Assembly (NCBI RefSeq): GCF_039536205.1 | Contig: NZ_BAAAYL010000001.1 | Coordinates: 4,836,001-4,900,000, forward strand | DNA from: Streptomyces sannanensis | Lineage (GTDB): Bacteria > Actinomycetota > Actinomycetes > Streptomycetales > Streptomycetaceae | Reading direction: 5' to 3' | DNA: 64,000 nucleotides | Part shown: positions 8,576 through 23,021 of the stretch, piece after piece | How the letters are laid out: every line of letters starts with the position of its first letter | Position numbering within the stretch: position 1 is the stretch's first letter | The notes under the pieces: model-generated | The model's database searches: none | What the model saw: the letters and a program-made list of their open reading frames with translations, nothing else | Told to the model about the DNA's origin: nothing | Position numbers and translations under genes: made by a program

Positions 8576-9991
8576 TCACGGCAGGGCCAGGCGGCGGACC
8601 GCGGCCATCGGGACCGGGAGCCAGTCGGGGCGGTGGCGGGCCTCGTAGAGGACCTCGTACACCGCCTTGTCGGTCTCGTACGCGCGCAGCAGCGCCGGTT
8701 CGGAACGGGGGTCGGTCCCGGACGCCTCCGCGTAGCCCTCGCAGTACGCCTCCCGGCAGCCGGCGGCCCATTCGGCGTTCCAGGGCGATGGGGTCTCCCC
8801 TGCTCGAGCGGAGTCGAGGGCTTGGGGAAGGGTGCCGGCCGCGTAGTCGAAGGAGCGGAGCATTCCGGCGATGTCGCGCACCGCGGGCTGCGGTTCGCGG
8901 CGTTCGGCCAGGGGGCGGGCCGGTTCGCCCTCGAAGTCGATGACCGACCAGTCGCCGTCCGGGGTGCGCAGGGTCTGGCCGAGGTGCAGATCGCCGTGGA
9001 TGCGCTGGGCCTCCAGGCTGTGCCCGTCGTCGGGGGTGCCGGCGACGGCCTCGAAGGCGGCGCGCAGCCCTGGTACGTAGGGGGAGAGCGCCGGTACGGC
9101 CCGGGCGGCGGCCTCGAGCCGGTCCTTCATCCCGGCGGCGAGCAGCCGGGTCTGCGGCCGGCCGAGGGTGACCGCGGGCAGGGCGGCGGCCAGCGCGGTG
9201 TGCACCTCGGCGGTGGCGCGGCCGAGCGCACGGGCCTCGGCGAGGAAGCCGGATCCGGCGGACAGGGCGCGCAGCGCGAGCTGCCAGCCGTCCTCGGAGC
9301 CGCGCAGATAGGGCTGGAGCACCCCGAGTGTTGCCGGTTCGCCGGTGCCGTCGAGGTCGGTGGCCTCGAACCAGGCGACGGGGGCGGGTACCCGGGAGCA
9401 GTGCTGCCGGGCCAGGGCGAGGGGGAGTTCCAGGTCGGGGTTGACGCCGGGGTGGATCCGGCGGAACACCTTCAGGATGAACGTATCTCCGTACACCAGT
9501 GAGGAGTTCGACTGTTCGGCGTCGAGCCGGCGCGGGGGGAGCCCGGCCGGGATGGCGGTCGAGAGGGCGCGGTCGAAACGGAGGGTGCCCAGCTGTCCGG
9601 GGGTGCGCAGCCGCTCCAGCAGGAGTCCGGCCAGCCGGGGGTCCTGGAGCGCGTCGTACACGGCCCGGCCGGCCAGCGGGCCGTCCTGGGGCCGGCCGAT
9701 GAACGCGGGGGCGAGCCGGGTGGGCAGGGTGTGATGTACGCCGAGCAGCAGCTGGTAGCAGTCACCGGGTCCGGGTGTGCCGTTCTGGTGGGCCCGTACC
9801 AGCAGATGCAGCAGACCCCCGCCGTCCACGGGGAGCAGTTCGGTGGCGGACACCGGGGAGAAGCCGGTGACCGGGGTGCCCTTGCCGGCGAACCAGCGCT
9901 GTCGGGGGAGCCAGGCGTGCAGCAATGGGGCGAGTGAGAGCAGCAGAGGGGTGAGGCGCGGAGTGATCCGGGTGGAGGCAGCCTTCGGCAT
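8576..9991 (-). CDS. mak: Maltokinase (Mak/Pep2)
   Basis: A 471-residue maltokinase that makes maltose 1-phosphate from maltose and ATP, feeding GlgE. Features are the N-terminal cap with [11 protein letters not shown], and an aminoglycoside-phosphotransferase-like core with the Brenner motif [14 protein letters not shown] (catalytic Asp) followed by [12 protein letters not shown] (metal-binding DFE). Position between treS and glgB confirms the role. ATG at 9991 has GGAAAGGACG upstream; a reading that continues to 10177 has no ribosome site. In some actinobacteria this protein is fused to TreS; here it is separate and 373 bases from treS, so it may have its own promoter. Confidence 0.92.
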   Translation of the reverse strand: MPKAASTRITPRLTPLLLSLAPLLHAWLPRQRWFAGKGTPVTGFSPVSATELLPVDGGGLLHLLVRAHQNGTPGPGDCYQLLLGVHHTLPTRLAPAFIGRPQDGPLAGRAVYDALQDPRLAGLLLERLRTPGQLGTLRFDRALSTAIPAGLPPRRLDAEQSNSSLVYGDTFILKVFRRIHPGVNPDLELPLALARQHCSRVPAPVAWFEATDLDGTGEPATLGVLQPYLRGSEDGWQLALRALSAGSGFLAEARALGRATAEVHTALAAALPAVTLGRPQTRLLAAGMKDRLEAAARAVPALSPYVPGLRAAFEAVAGTPDDGHSLEAQRIHGDLHLGQTLRTPDGDWSVIDFEGEPARPLAERREPQPAVRDIAGMLRSFDYAAGTLPQALDSARAGETPSPWNAEWAAGCREAYCEGYAEASGTDPRSEPALLRAYETDKAVYEVLYEARHRPDWLPVPMAAVRRLALP

Positions 9992-10364
9992 GGCAACGCG
10001 TCCTTTCCCCGGGCACACCCATAAAGAATGCGCAGAGTGTCCCGGATTGCGGCGTTGGCTGTCCGTTGGTGCGGGACGTGTCGGTTCAGGATGATCCGTA
10101 CAGGTAGGGCCGGTTGGCCCAGTTGCCGACGGTATCCGGGAAGAGTGCCCAGGGCGGGGCAATGGAAACCGCCCCACCCTCGTGCATGGCCATCGGCCGT
10201 GAACGTGAATCCTGATCCGGAACCATGGGCGTTCTCGTCACCGATGTCGGTGCCGAGTTCTCTCCGATCACTCGGAGAGCTTTCACGCGCGTGTGCGTGC
10301 CGTTGGTGACCGAGCCGCCCGCCCGGCGGGCTCGGGTTCTGCCGGGCAGAGCGCTGTGAGCGTA
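9992..10364. other. Gap between treS and mak with several hairpins
   Basis: This 373-base gap holds at least three dyads. AGGGCGGGGC/GCCCCACCCT (about 10151-10182), CTCTCCGA/TCGGAGAG (about 10260-10281) and a GAGCC…GGCTC hairpin (about 10311-10333). The last could terminate treS transcripts. A 66-codon minus-strand frame (10286-10086) ending NWANRPYLYGSS has decent third-position GC in its second half but no good ribosome site; I do not call it a gene. Confidence 0.5.
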
Positions 10365-12082
<1,718 letters not shown>

Positions 12083-12086
<4 letters not shown>

Positions 12087-14071
12087 CGTGTGGCTGACCC
12101 TCCGATCGGTGAGGACGGTCGCAGGGTGAGGATGTGCGCAGGGGCGACACCCGGCTCGAGGCGCACATAGTTGTCCCTGCCCCAGTGATAGGTCTCGCCG
12201 GTGAGCTCGTCGCGCACCGGAACGGTCTCGTCCCAGTCCAGGCCGAGCTCCGGCATGTCCAACGAGACGGTTGCCTCCTGGGTGTGGTGGGGGTCGAGGT
12301 TGGCGACCACCAGAACGGTGTTCGAACCCTCCCGTTTGGAGTAGGCGATCAGGGCGTCGTTGTCGACGCTGTGGAAGTGCAGCCGGCGCAACTGCTGGAG
12401 CGCGGGGCTGCGGCGCCGGATGCGGTTGAGCGCGGTGATGAGCGGGGCGATCGAACGGCCTTCGCGTTCGGCGGCCCGCCAGTCGCGGGGCCGCAGCTGG
12501 TACTTCTCCGAGTCCAGGTACTCCTCGCTGCCCTCCCGCAACGGCGTGTTCTCGCACAGCTCGTATCCGGCGTAGACGCCCCAGGTGGGCGAGAGTGTCG
12601 CGGCGAGCACCGCCCGTGTCCCGAAGGCGGGACGGCCCCCGTTCTGCAGGTACTCGTGCAGGATGTCCGGGGTGTTCACGAAGAGATTGGGCCGCATGTA
12701 ATGGGCGGTCTCACCGGACAGCTCGGTGAGGTAGTCGGTCAGTTCCTGCTTGCCCGTACGCCAGGTGAAGTACGTGTACGACTGCTGGAAGCCGATCGCG
12801 CCCAGGGTGCGCATCATCGCCGGGCGGGTGAACGCCTCGGCCAGGAAGATCACGTCGGGGTCGCTGTCGTTGATGTCGTCGAGCACCCTCTCCCAGAAGA
12901 CCACCGGTTTGGTGTGCGGATTGTCGACGCGGAAGATCCGTACACCGCGCTCCATCCAGAACCGCAGGATCCGCGTGGTCTCCTCGACCAGCCCGTCCAT
13001 GTCCTGGTCGAAGGCGATGGGGTAGATGTCCTGGTACTTCTTCGGGGGGTTCTCGGCATGGGCGATCGTGCCGTCCGGGCGATGGTGGAACCACTCGGGG
13101 TGCTTCTCCACCCAGGGGTGGTCGGGGGAGCACTGCAGGGCGAAGTCCAGGGCGACCTCCAGCTGCAGCTCACGGGCCCGCGCGACGAAGCGGTCGAAGT
13201 CCTCCAAGGTGCCCAGGTCGGGGTGGACGGCGTCATGGCCGCCGTCGGGCGAGCCGATCGCCCAGGGGACGCCCGGATCGTGCCGTCCCACCGAGAGTGC
13301 GTTGTTGGGGCCCTTGCGGTGGGTGGTGCCGATGGGGTGGATGGGCGGGAGATAGACGACATCGAAACCCATCGCCGCGATGGCGGGCAGCCGTTCGGCG
13401 GCGGTCGCGAAGGTGCCGGAGACCGGGGGGCTGTCCTTCTCCACCTTCGCGCCCTCGGAGCGTGGGAAGAACTCGTACCACGATCCGTACAGCGCCCGGC
13501 GCCGCTCGACCAGCAGCGGCATGGGCGGTGAGGAGGAGACCAGTTCGCGCAGCGGATGACGGGCCAGTGCGGCGTCCGTGTCGGGGCCGAGGGCCGCGGC
13601 AAGCCGTTCCGCGGCGGGACGCGACTCGTCGCGCAGCGCCTCCGCGGCCGCGAGGACCGCCTCCCGGCCCTCCTTCTCCGGCACCCCGGCGGCTGCCCGT
13701 TCGTACAGCTCGGCGCCCTCCTCCAGGACCAGCGCGGTGTCGATACCCGCCGGAATCTTGATCCGGGCGTGGCGCCGCCAGGTGGCGAGCGGATCGGCCC
13801 AGGCCTCCACCGTGTACGTCCAGTGGCCCTCGGCGTCCGGGGTGACCTCGGCGCCCCAGCGGTCCGTACCGGGTGCGAGTTCATGCATGGGGGTCCACGG
13901 GCCGGTACGTCCCGAGGGGTCGCGCAGCACCACATCGGCGGCGACCGCCTCATGGCCTTCCCGGAAGACGGTCGCGCTGACCAGGAAGGACTCGCCGGCC
14001 ACGGCCTTCGCCGGCCTTCTGCCGCACTCGACGGCTGGGTGTACATCCAGAACGGGGATGCGACCGATCAT
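12083..14071 (-). CDS. glgE: Alpha-1,4-glucan:maltose-1-phosphate maltosyltransferase
   Basis: A 662-residue GH13_3 maltosyltransferase that extends linear glucan with maltose 1-phosphate. Key segments are [15 protein letters not shown] (240-254), [12 protein letters not shown] with nucleophile Asp383, and [11 protein letters not shown] with acid Glu412. These match the 394/423 pair of the S. coelicolor enzyme with an offset of eleven. ATG at 14071 gives the conserved start [12 protein letters not shown] and has AGGTGAG upstream; an in-frame ATG at 14194 would add a low-complexity tail. It is the first gene of the operon and is divergent from glgP. GlgE is a known genetic vulnerability in mycobacteria. 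Confidence 0.95.
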
Positions 14072-14937
14072 GGGCTCACCTGAGGGTCGGGTCTGCACGG
14101 GTGCGGGTGCGCCCGCGGGTGGGTGCGCGGGCGTGACGAGGTGCAGATCTTCGTGGGGGTTCGTCCTTTGTACTTGCTGCCGGGCTGCGGGCATGGCCGC
14201 TCCTGTCCGCGTTCACTCGGGTGGGCGGATACGGATGCATGGGGGGTGTCAGGTCCTGTCCGGTCGACCATGCCGGGCTCGCGACACTCCCCCAGCTGCC
14301 GCTGGGAGGTGCCCCCAGGCACCGCGCCTCTCCCCCGTAGCCCTTCGGGCACGGGAGGTGCCCCCACCGTTGTCGTCGGCCGCCGATGTCCCCCAGCTGC
14401 CGCTGGGAGGTGCCCCCACCGCATGGACTCCCTCCTCCGCCTTGCGATGCACGGCACCACCGGGACACCAGCCGCTCTGCGGCGGGCGCTCGCTGATCCG
14501 GCCTGATCAACCGGACAGGACCTACTGGCTGCGTACCGGACAAGCCTTCCACGCACGCGGGGCGAGCATTCCGGCTCTTTGCCAACTACTGCCCCGTAAT
14601 GGCGCGGACAGGGAAACCGGCCCCGCCGGCAGGACGGGGCCGGCTGCTGCGGTGCTGCGCGTGGATCAGTTGTCCACCTGCAGAAGGAGGTTCGGCGAGC
14701 CGGGGCCGGCGTTCCGGCTCGATGGGGTGCGCCGCCCCCGGCCTGTCCGGCGTTCGAGGACGGACACACCGGTCGTCCGACGCGGTTCGGCAACACCGCG
14801 CCCCCGGCGCCGCCCCGCGCAGCGGATCGCGCCGTGGTTGGCCGGGGCCGGTGCGGGCTAACGTCGAGGGTGAAGGGCGGAGCACGTCTCGCCGTGCGTC
14901 CGCCCGGATCCGTATGTCCCCTGCGAAGGTGGAGCAC
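14072..14937. other. Long glgE–glgP divergent region built largely of repeats
   Basis: This 866-base stretch between two divergent genes carries no credible gene. It contains the short inverted-repeat-bounded element at 14251-14523, two copies of the CCCCCAGCTGCCGCTGGGAGG hairpin inside it (about 14287 and 14390), and a strong hairpin CCGGCCCCG/CGGGGCCGG near 14618-14646. The promoters of both genes should lie at its ends: the last 250 bases before glgP and the bases just upstream of 14071. The region around 14650-14870 looks like degraded sequence with no clear signal. Confidence 0.6.
14251..14523. mobile_element. MITE-like element 1, 273 bp with 20-bp inverted ends
   Basis: The left end AGGTCCTGTCCGGTCGACCA (14251-14270) and the reverse complement of the right end, AGGTCCTGTCCGGTTGATCA (14504-14523), agree at 18 of 20 positions. 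No coding capacity is seen. The interior holds two hairpin repeats. A shorter relative lies at 45239-45385 with the same terminal motif and a similar inner right flank (AGCCGCTC-GCGGCGGGC). No target-site duplication is obvious. Confidence 0.6.
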
Positions 14938-17589
<2,652 letters not shown>

Positions 17590-17998
17590 GCTGGTTTTTG
17601 GGCTCGCTTCTCCCCGGACTTCGTCCGGGGGAGGACCTCAATGGGGGCGCTCGAGGCTGTGTCGACGGTCGACCACGCGGCGGAGCCGCATATCGATGCA
17701 GCCTCGGGCCTCGTTCCTCAGGACCTCCGTGCTCCTTCAGCTACTTCCCTCAGCTACCCCTGGGGGCACCCCAGGGGTGCCCCCACTCCCTTTCACCGTG
17801 CCGATATGCGCCTCCGGCGCGTGGAGCCGAGCCCCTTCGGCTCATTCGCCTGGTGGACAGGGGCACCGACTGGCGAACCCAGCGCCTCCGGGGGAGGGGC
17901 TCACTCGCCCCGGACATGGGCGGTGCCCGGAGCCGAGGGGCTCCGGGCACCAACACCTTCGGATCAGCTGCTGATCGGAAGGTGGAACCAAGGGTGGA
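17590..17998. other. glgP–protease convergent gap with terminator-type hairpins and a repeat
   Basis: 409 bases between two convergent genes. A hairpin CTCCCCGGAC-TTC-GTCCGGGGGAG (17610-17633, one bulge) follows glgP. A CAGCTACCCCTGGGGGCACCCC-type copy of the dispersed repeat occupies about 17747-17796. Near the end is a perfect hairpin listed separately. No gene is supported. Confidence 0.55.
17922..17951 (-). terminator. Perfect hairpin after the M4 protease gene
   Basis: Arms GGTGCCCGGAGCC and GGCTCCGGGCACC are perfectly complementary (13 bp) around a four-base loop, 48 bases past the protease stop codon. It is a strong candidate terminator. Confidence 0.7.
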
Positions 17999-20026
17999 TC
18001 AGAAGGAGAGCTTCCAGCTGTTGATCTTGCCGGTGTCGAACCTGGCGACATCCCGGACGCGCAGCTTCCAGGTGCCGGCCGCGACCTCGCTGGAGGCGTT
18101 GACCGTGTAGGTCGCCACGATGTTGTCCGCGGAGTCGCCGCCGCTGGCGGCCTTCAGCGGGTAGACGGTGCCGTCGGGGGCCACCAGGTCGATGACCACG
18201 TCACCGCGCCAGGTGTGGGAGATGTTCACGCCCACCTTGAGGGTGGCCGGGGCGTTGCCCTCGTGGGTCACGTTGATGTTCGAGAAGACCGCGGGGCCGG
18301 CATCCGGGATGGAGACGGGGGTGGTGTTCTCGTACACCGGGCCGGTCGACGTGCCGGGACGGTCGCCGACACCGATGGCCGCCCAGGCGTCCTGGAGCGA
18401 CTTGTACTCGGCGCTGGCGGTGCCGTACAGGGCCGCGGCGACGGCCTCGGTGCCGGCCCTGGCGCCCGCGTAGTTGGTGCTGCTGCCCCACTTGGTGGTG
18501 AGGGCCTTGAACCAGATCAGCTCGGCCTTGTCGCGGCCGATACCGGTGACCGGGAGGCCGTCGACGGTCGGCGAGTCGTAGGACACACCGTTGACCGTCT
18601 TGGCGCCGCTGCCCTCGGAGAGCAGGTAGAAGAAGTGGTTCGCCGGGCCCGAGGAGTAGTGGACGTCGACCGAGCCGATGCCGGAGTACCAGTAGTCCTT
18701 GGACCTGCTGTCCTTGCTGGGCTTGTCCATGTAGCGCAGCGGGGTGCCGTTGCCGTTGATGTCGATCTTCTCGCCGACCAGGTAGTCGCCGGGGTCGTTC
18801 GCGTTGTTGGCGTAGAACTCGACTGCGGCGGCGAAGATGTCGGAGGTCGCCTCGTTCAGACCGCCGGACTCGCCGCTGTAGATCAGGCCGGCGGTGTTGG
18901 AGGTGACGCCGTGGGTCATCTCGTGGGCGGCCACGTCGATGGAGGTCAGCGGCTTCGCGTTGGCGGAGCCGTCACCGTAGGTCATGCAGAAGCAGGAGTC
19001 GGACCAGAAGGCGTTGACGTAGGCGTTGCCGTAGTGGACCCGGGAGTACGCGCCGACACCGTCACCGCGGATACCGGTGCGGCCGTGCACGTTCTTGTAG
19101 TAGTCCCAGGTGAGCGCGGCGCCGTAGTGCGCGTCGGCGCCCGCGGTCTCGGCGTCCGACGGGGAGCCGTTGCCCCAGACGTCGTCGGCGCCGGAGAAGA
19201 GGGTGCCGGTGCCGGACGTGCCCTTGTTGAGGTTGTACGTCTTGTGGTTGCCGCGCGTGGTGTCGGTCAGGTTGTACGTGCTGCCGGACTGCGCGCTGCC
19301 GAGCGTGACCTGGCCGCTGTACTGCGTGTTGCCGACGCCGGTCTCGATGGCCTGCCACTCGTAGAGCTTCGCGCCGGTCGCGGCGTCGGTGACGACGTGC
19401 AACTCGTTCGGGGTGCCGTCGTGCTGGAGGCCGCCGACGACGGTCTCGTACGCGAGGACCGGCTTGCCCTTGGCCATCCAGACGACCTTGCGCGGGGCGC
19501 GGTCGGCCTTGGTCTTGGTGGAGCCCTCGGCGGAAGCGGCGGACAGTGCCTGTTTCTCGGCCGTGGCGGGCGCGACGTCGGCGGTGGTGTCGACGTTCTT
19601 CAGGGCCGCCTTGGAGGACTTGGTGACCGACTTGGTGACGCCGGCCTTGGTCTCCTCGACGATCAGGTCACCGCCGAGGACCGGAAGTCCCTGGTAGGTG
19701 CGCTCGTAGCGGGTGTGCGTGGTGCCGTCGCGGTCCTGGACGACATCGCGGACGACCAGCTTCTCCTGGGCGCCCAGGCCCAGTTCCTTGGCGGTCTCCG
19801 CCTTGGACGCGTCGGCGGCGCGTATGAGCGCGGTGCGCTCGGCGGGGCTGAGGCTTGCCGGGAGGGCTCCGGGGTTGACCTTGCCGAGGGCTTTGCCTGC
19901 GGTGGGTGCCGCGGTCGGCAGGCTGCCCGCGGTGGCGGTACCGGCCTGGACTCCGACGGTCAGCATGGCTGCGGCGGCGACGAGCGCACCGATCGCGGTG
20001 GCGCGCCGATGGGGGGTGGGTCTCAA
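17999..20026 (-). CDS. Secreted M4-family (thermolysin-like) zinc metalloprotease
   Basis: A 675-residue secreted protease. A signal peptide (about 1-35, hydrophobic GALVAAAAMLTVGVQAG) is followed by an FTP/PepSY propeptide (about 50-195), the M4 catalytic domain with the zinc motif HEMTHG and third ligand GGLNEATSDIF, and a C-terminal proprotein-convertase P-domain (about 560-675). It should degrade extracellular protein. I choose the TTG at 20026 because AGAAGGAG lies six bases upstream; an ATG at 20044 would add MQKESA but has no Shine-Dalgarno. It is a monocistronic gene with a strong terminator. Confidence 0.9.
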   Translation of the reverse strand: MRPTPHRRATAIGALVAAAAMLTVGVQAGTATAGSLPTAAPTAGKALGKVNPGALPASLSPAERTALIRAADASKAETAKELGLGAQEKLVVRDVVQDRDGTTHTRYERTYQGLPVLGGDLIVEETKAGVTKSVTKSSKAALKNVDTTADVAPATAEKQALSAASAEGSTKTKADRAPRKVVWMAKGKPVLAYETVVGGLQHDGTPNELHVVTDAATGAKLYEWQAIETGVGNTQYSGQVTLGSAQSGSTYNLTDTTRGNHKTYNLNKGTSGTGTLFSGADDVWGNGSPSDAETAGADAHYGAALTWDYYKNVHGRTGIRGDGVGAYSRVHYGNAYVNAFWSDSCFCMTYGDGSANAKPLTSIDVAAHEMTHGVTSNTAGLIYSGESGGLNEATSDIFAAAVEFYANNANDPGDYLVGEKIDINGNGTPLRYMDKPSKDSRSKDYWYSGIGSVDVHYSSGPANHFFYLLSEGSGAKTVNGVSYDSPTVDGLPVTGIGRDKAELIWFKALTTKWGSSTNYAGARAGTEAVAAALYGTASAEYKSLQDAWAAIGVGDRPGTSTGPVYENTTPVSIPDAGPAVFSNINVTHEGNAPATLKVGVNISHTWRGDVVIDLVAPDGTVYPLKAASGGDSADNIVATYTVNASSEVAAGTWKLRVRDVARFDTGKINSWKLSF

Positions 20027-20195
20027 CGCAGACTCCTTCTGCATACGTGAGGGGACGGGCGACTGGGTGGGCCGCCCGTGTGGTGCAGGGTGGATGCGCA
20101 GAACGGTGAAGAGAGTGCCACCGGTCTTGAGTTCCTGTCAGGAGCGCGTCAAAAGGTTGGCCGAAAATGGTTCGTTGGCCGTAACGTCATGTTCG

Positions 20196-21110
20196 CTATA
20201 CGGACAGTTCACCGAGGAGCGCGGCGATTCCGTCCAGGGTGCGCCGGAGTCCGAACTCGAACAGGGTGTCCAGTTCGAGGTCCATCCCGGGATCCCGCAT
20301 GAACAGTGAGGTGAGCACCGGGTACTCCCCCGAGGACTGGATCGCCCGCATCCGCGAGTCCTGCAGGGCCATCCACTCCTCGGGGCTCACCCCGGTGTCC
20401 TGCCGTGCCTGGGACTCCATCCCGCTTGCCAGTGCGAAGCCCTGGACATAGGCGAAGAGCGAGAGATGGATCTGCATCATCTGGGAAGGGCGCAGGCCCA
20501 GACCGGAGAGGGCCCGCATGACCCACTCGGTGTGCTTCATGCCGTTCGCGGACGGGATCGGCCGGGTGAAGGAACCCATCGCCTGCGTCAGCCAGGGGTG
20601 GCGGCGGAAGATCCGCCACATCCGCCGGGTGGACAGCTCCAGTTGCGCCCGCCAGCCGTCCGGAGTCGTGTCCGGTTCCTCCTCCGCGAACGCGACGTCC
20701 GCCATCAGCCACATCAACTCGCCGCTGCCCCGCACATGGCGGGTCAGCGCCAAGGTGGAGGTGGACAGTTCGGTGGCCACCCGCCGGAGGGAGACCGCGG
20801 CCATCCCCTCGGCGTCCGCGATCCGCATTGCCGTGGCCACGACGACGTCCCTGGTCAGCCCTGCTGCCGGCGCAGCACGCCCGGCCGGCCCGGGATCACC
20901 CACGACCGTGCCGACACCCGGCACGGCCCGCACCAGCCCCTCCTTCTTCAGCGCGGCCAGCGCCTTCGTGGCCGTCGCCATCGCGACCCCCCACTCCTGG
21001 GTGATCCGGCGCGTGGACGGCACCAGGTCACCCGGCGCCAACTCGCCGGAGGCGATGCGCCGGCGGATGTCGGAGGCGATACGGAGGTAGGGCGGCTCGA
21101 TCGTGGTCAC
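20196..21110 (-). CDS. GntR–TetR fusion transcriptional regulator
   Basis: A 304-residue regulator with two DNA-binding domains. Residues about 8-70 are a GntR winged helix (IRRRIASGELAPGDLVPSTR, then GVAMATATKALAALKKEGL), and about 85-140 a TetR-type helix-turn-helix (DAEGMAAVSLRRVATELS), followed by a TetR C-terminal ligand domain. It probably represses the divergent drug exporter at 21477. GTG at 21110 begins right before the GntR domain; an upstream in-frame start would run through repeat DNA. No clear Shine-Dalgarno is seen, so leaderless translation is possible. The ligand is unknown. Confidence 0.85.
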   Translation of the reverse strand: MTTIEPPYLRIASDIRRRIASGELAPGDLVPSTRRITQEWGVAMATATKALAALKKEGLVRAVPGVGTVVGDPGPAGRAAPAAGLTRDVVVATAMRIADAEGMAAVSLRRVATELSTSTLALTRHVRGSGELMWLMADVAFAEEEPDTTPDGWRAQLELSTRRMWRIFRRHPWLTQAMGSFTRPIPSANGMKHTEWVMRALSGLGLRPSQMMQIHLSLFAYVQGFALASGMESQARQDTGVSPEEWMALQDSRMRAIQSSGEYPVLTSLFMRDPGMDLELDTLFEFGLRRTLDGIAALLGELSV

Positions 21111-21476
21111 GGCCGGAGCGTACTGTGCCCCTCCCGGCAACGTTTGCCCCGTCGCGACGCTCCCCCAGCTACCTCCCCCAGCTACCGCTGGGGGTGCCCC
21201 CAGGGGTGCCCCCAGGGGTGCCCCCAGGGGTGCCCCGGGCACGCACGCTCGCTGCGTTGGCCGAAAACCCGAGGAGCGCTGCTACGAGGGTCTTCGGCCG
21301 CCTTGCGATCGCACGCACCGGACGCCGCTCCTTGACGGGCACACGTCGCCGGTCGCGGCACTAGTGCACCGTCACGAACATAATCCCAGGTCGGAGCAGG
21401 GGCGTTGGGTCACCGCACCAGGGTGCACCACCCCCCTGTTTGGCGGTGTGCGCGGCGCGCTGGTTCGGTCTGCCGC
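21111..21476. promoter_or_regulatory. Divergent regulator–exporter region with repeat block and GTGCAC sites
   Basis: 366 bases between the fusion regulator and the exporter. A block of the dispersed hairpin repeat fills 21161-21240. Two GTGCACC sites lie 59 bases apart, at 21365-21371 and within the palindrome GGTGCACC at 21422-21429, close to the exporter start; they are the best operator candidates. No gene is seen. Confidence 0.4.
21161..21240. repeat. Dispersed CCCCCAGCTACC…GGGGGTGCCCCCA repeat, copy with internal tandem expansion
   Basis: Contains CCCCCAGCTACC twice and GGGTGCCCCCA-type units four times. The core arms CCCCCAGC and GCTGGGGG can form a hairpin. A reverse-complement version of the same arrangement is at 37344-37424; simpler copies are at about 14287, 14390, 17747 and 45281. 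Confidence 0.7.
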
Positions 21477-23021
21477 ATGGACACCGCTACGCGCGCCGGC
21501 CGACGCGAATGGGCCGCACTGGCCGTACTGATGCTGCCCCTCCTGCTCGTCTCCATGGACGTCTCCATCCTCTACTTCGCCATCCCCTTCATCAGCCAGG
21601 ACCTCGCCCCCAGCTCCACCGAGCAGCTGTGGATCCTCGACATGTACGGCTTCGTCCTGGCCGGGCTGCTCATCACCATGGGCGCGGTGGGCGACCGCAT
21701 CGGCCGCCGCACCCTGGTCCTCGCCGGAGCGGCCGTCTTCGGTGCGGCGTCGGTCATCGCCGCCTACGTCGACAGCCCCGGACAGCTCATCGCCGCGCGG
21801 GCGTTGCTCGGCGTCGGCGGCGCGGCCCTGATGCCGTCCACGCTCGCCCTCATCCGCAACCTCTTCCACGACGAGAAGCAGCGGGCCACGGCCGTCGCCC
21901 TGTGGACCACCGTCATGACCGCGGGCATTTCCTTCGGCCCCGTCCTCAGCGGCGCACTGCTCGAACACTTCTGGTGGGGCTCGGTCTTCCTCGTCAACCT
22001 GCCGGCCATGGCCCTGCTGTTCCTGCTCGCGCCCGTGCTGCTCCCCGAGGTCAAGGCGCAGCGGCCGGGCCGCTTCGACGTGATCAGCGCGCTGCTCTCG
22101 CTGGCCGCTCTGCTGCCCCTGATCCACGGCATCAAGGAGCTGGCGCGCGACGGCTATGCCCCGCTGCCCGCCCTCGGCGTGACCGTCGGCCTGGTGCTCA
22201 CCCTCGTCTTCGTACGCCGCCAGCGCGGACTGGACGACCCCATGGTCGACCTGCGGCTGCTGGGCCGCCGCGCCTTCGGTGGCCCGCTGCTCGCCAATCT
22301 CGTCGCGATGGTGGCGATCATCGGCTTCGCGGTGTTCTTCACCCAGTACCTCCAGTCCGTGCTGGGCATGAGCCCGCTGGAGGCCGCGCTGTGGAGCCTG
22401 GCGCCGGCCGTCGGCCCGATGGCCGCGGGTCCACTGAGCGGGGTGCTCGCGGCGCGGATCGACCGCGCGTATGTGATGGGCGGCGGATTCACGGTCTCGG
22501 CCTGCGGGTTCGCGCTGCTGATCCTGGTGCGTACCGACTCGGCGCTCTGGTACGTACTGACCGGGGGCGCGGTCTACGCGGCCGGTCTGGTCGTCGCCAT
22601 GACCCTCGCCAACGAGCTCGCGCTGGGCGCGGCTCCGCCGGAGCGCGCGGGCGCCGCGGCGGCCGTCCTGGAATCCGCCACGGAGCTCGGCGGAGCGCTC
22701 GGTATGGCCGTTCTCGGCTCGATCGGCGCGGCCGTCTACCGCCACGACATGGCGGCCGCCGCCCCCACCGCCCCGGCCGCCGCACGCGAGACACTGGGCG
22801 GCGCGCTCGCGGTGGCCGAAAACAGCCCCTCGGCGGCGGGGGAGTCCCTGCTGGAGGCGGCGCGGGACGCCTTCACCCACGCCATGTCCTCGGCCGCGAC
22901 GGGCGCGACGGTCCTCATGGCGTCGGCGGCGGTGCTGGCCGTCACCCTCCTGCGCGGCGCGGGGCGGGCGAAGCCCGGAGCCGCACGCGAGGAGGAGGCG
23001 GTGGCGGTCAGCGCACGCTGA
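21477..23021 (+). CDS. MFS drug exporter, DHA2 (14-helix) family
   Basis: A 514-residue major facilitator of the EmrB/QacA type with about 14 membrane helices. The first helix carries MDVSILYFAIPFISQDL and the loop GDRIGRRT is the motif A of the family. It is expected to expel a hydrophobic compound using the proton gradient. ATG at 21477 has no ribosome site and may be leaderless. The divergent GntR–TetR protein is the likely repressor. The end overlaps the convergent gene at 23008 by 14 bases. Confidence 0.9.
   Translation: MDTATRAGRREWAALAVLMLPLLLVSMDVSILYFAIPFISQDLAPSSTEQLWILDMYGFVLAGLLITMGAVGDRIGRRTLVLAGAAVFGAASVIAAYVDSPGQLIAARALLGVGGAALMPSTLALIRNLFHDEKQRATAVALWTTVMTAGISFGPVLSGALLEHFWWGSVFLVNLPAMALLFLLAPVLLPEVKAQRPGRFDVISALLSLAALLPLIHGIKELARDGYAPLPALGVTVGLVLTLVFVRRQRGLDDPMVDLRLLGRRAFGGPLLANLVAMVAIIGFAVFFTQYLQSVLGMSPLEAALWSLAPAVGPMAAGPLSGVLAARIDRAYVMGGGFTVSACGFALLILVRTDSALWYVLTGGAVYAAGLVVAMTLANELALGAAPPERAGAAAAVLESATELGGALGMAVLGSIGAAVYRHDMAAAAPTAPAAARETLGGALAVAENSPSAAGESLLEAARDAFTHAMSSAATGATVLMASAAVLAVTLLRGAGRAKPGAAREEEAVAVSAR

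Noticed and set aside
14599..14937. Upstream in-frame extension of glgP
   Set aside because: Covers repeat-type DNA and a hairpin; the conserved N-terminus begins at GTG 14938 with a ribosome site.
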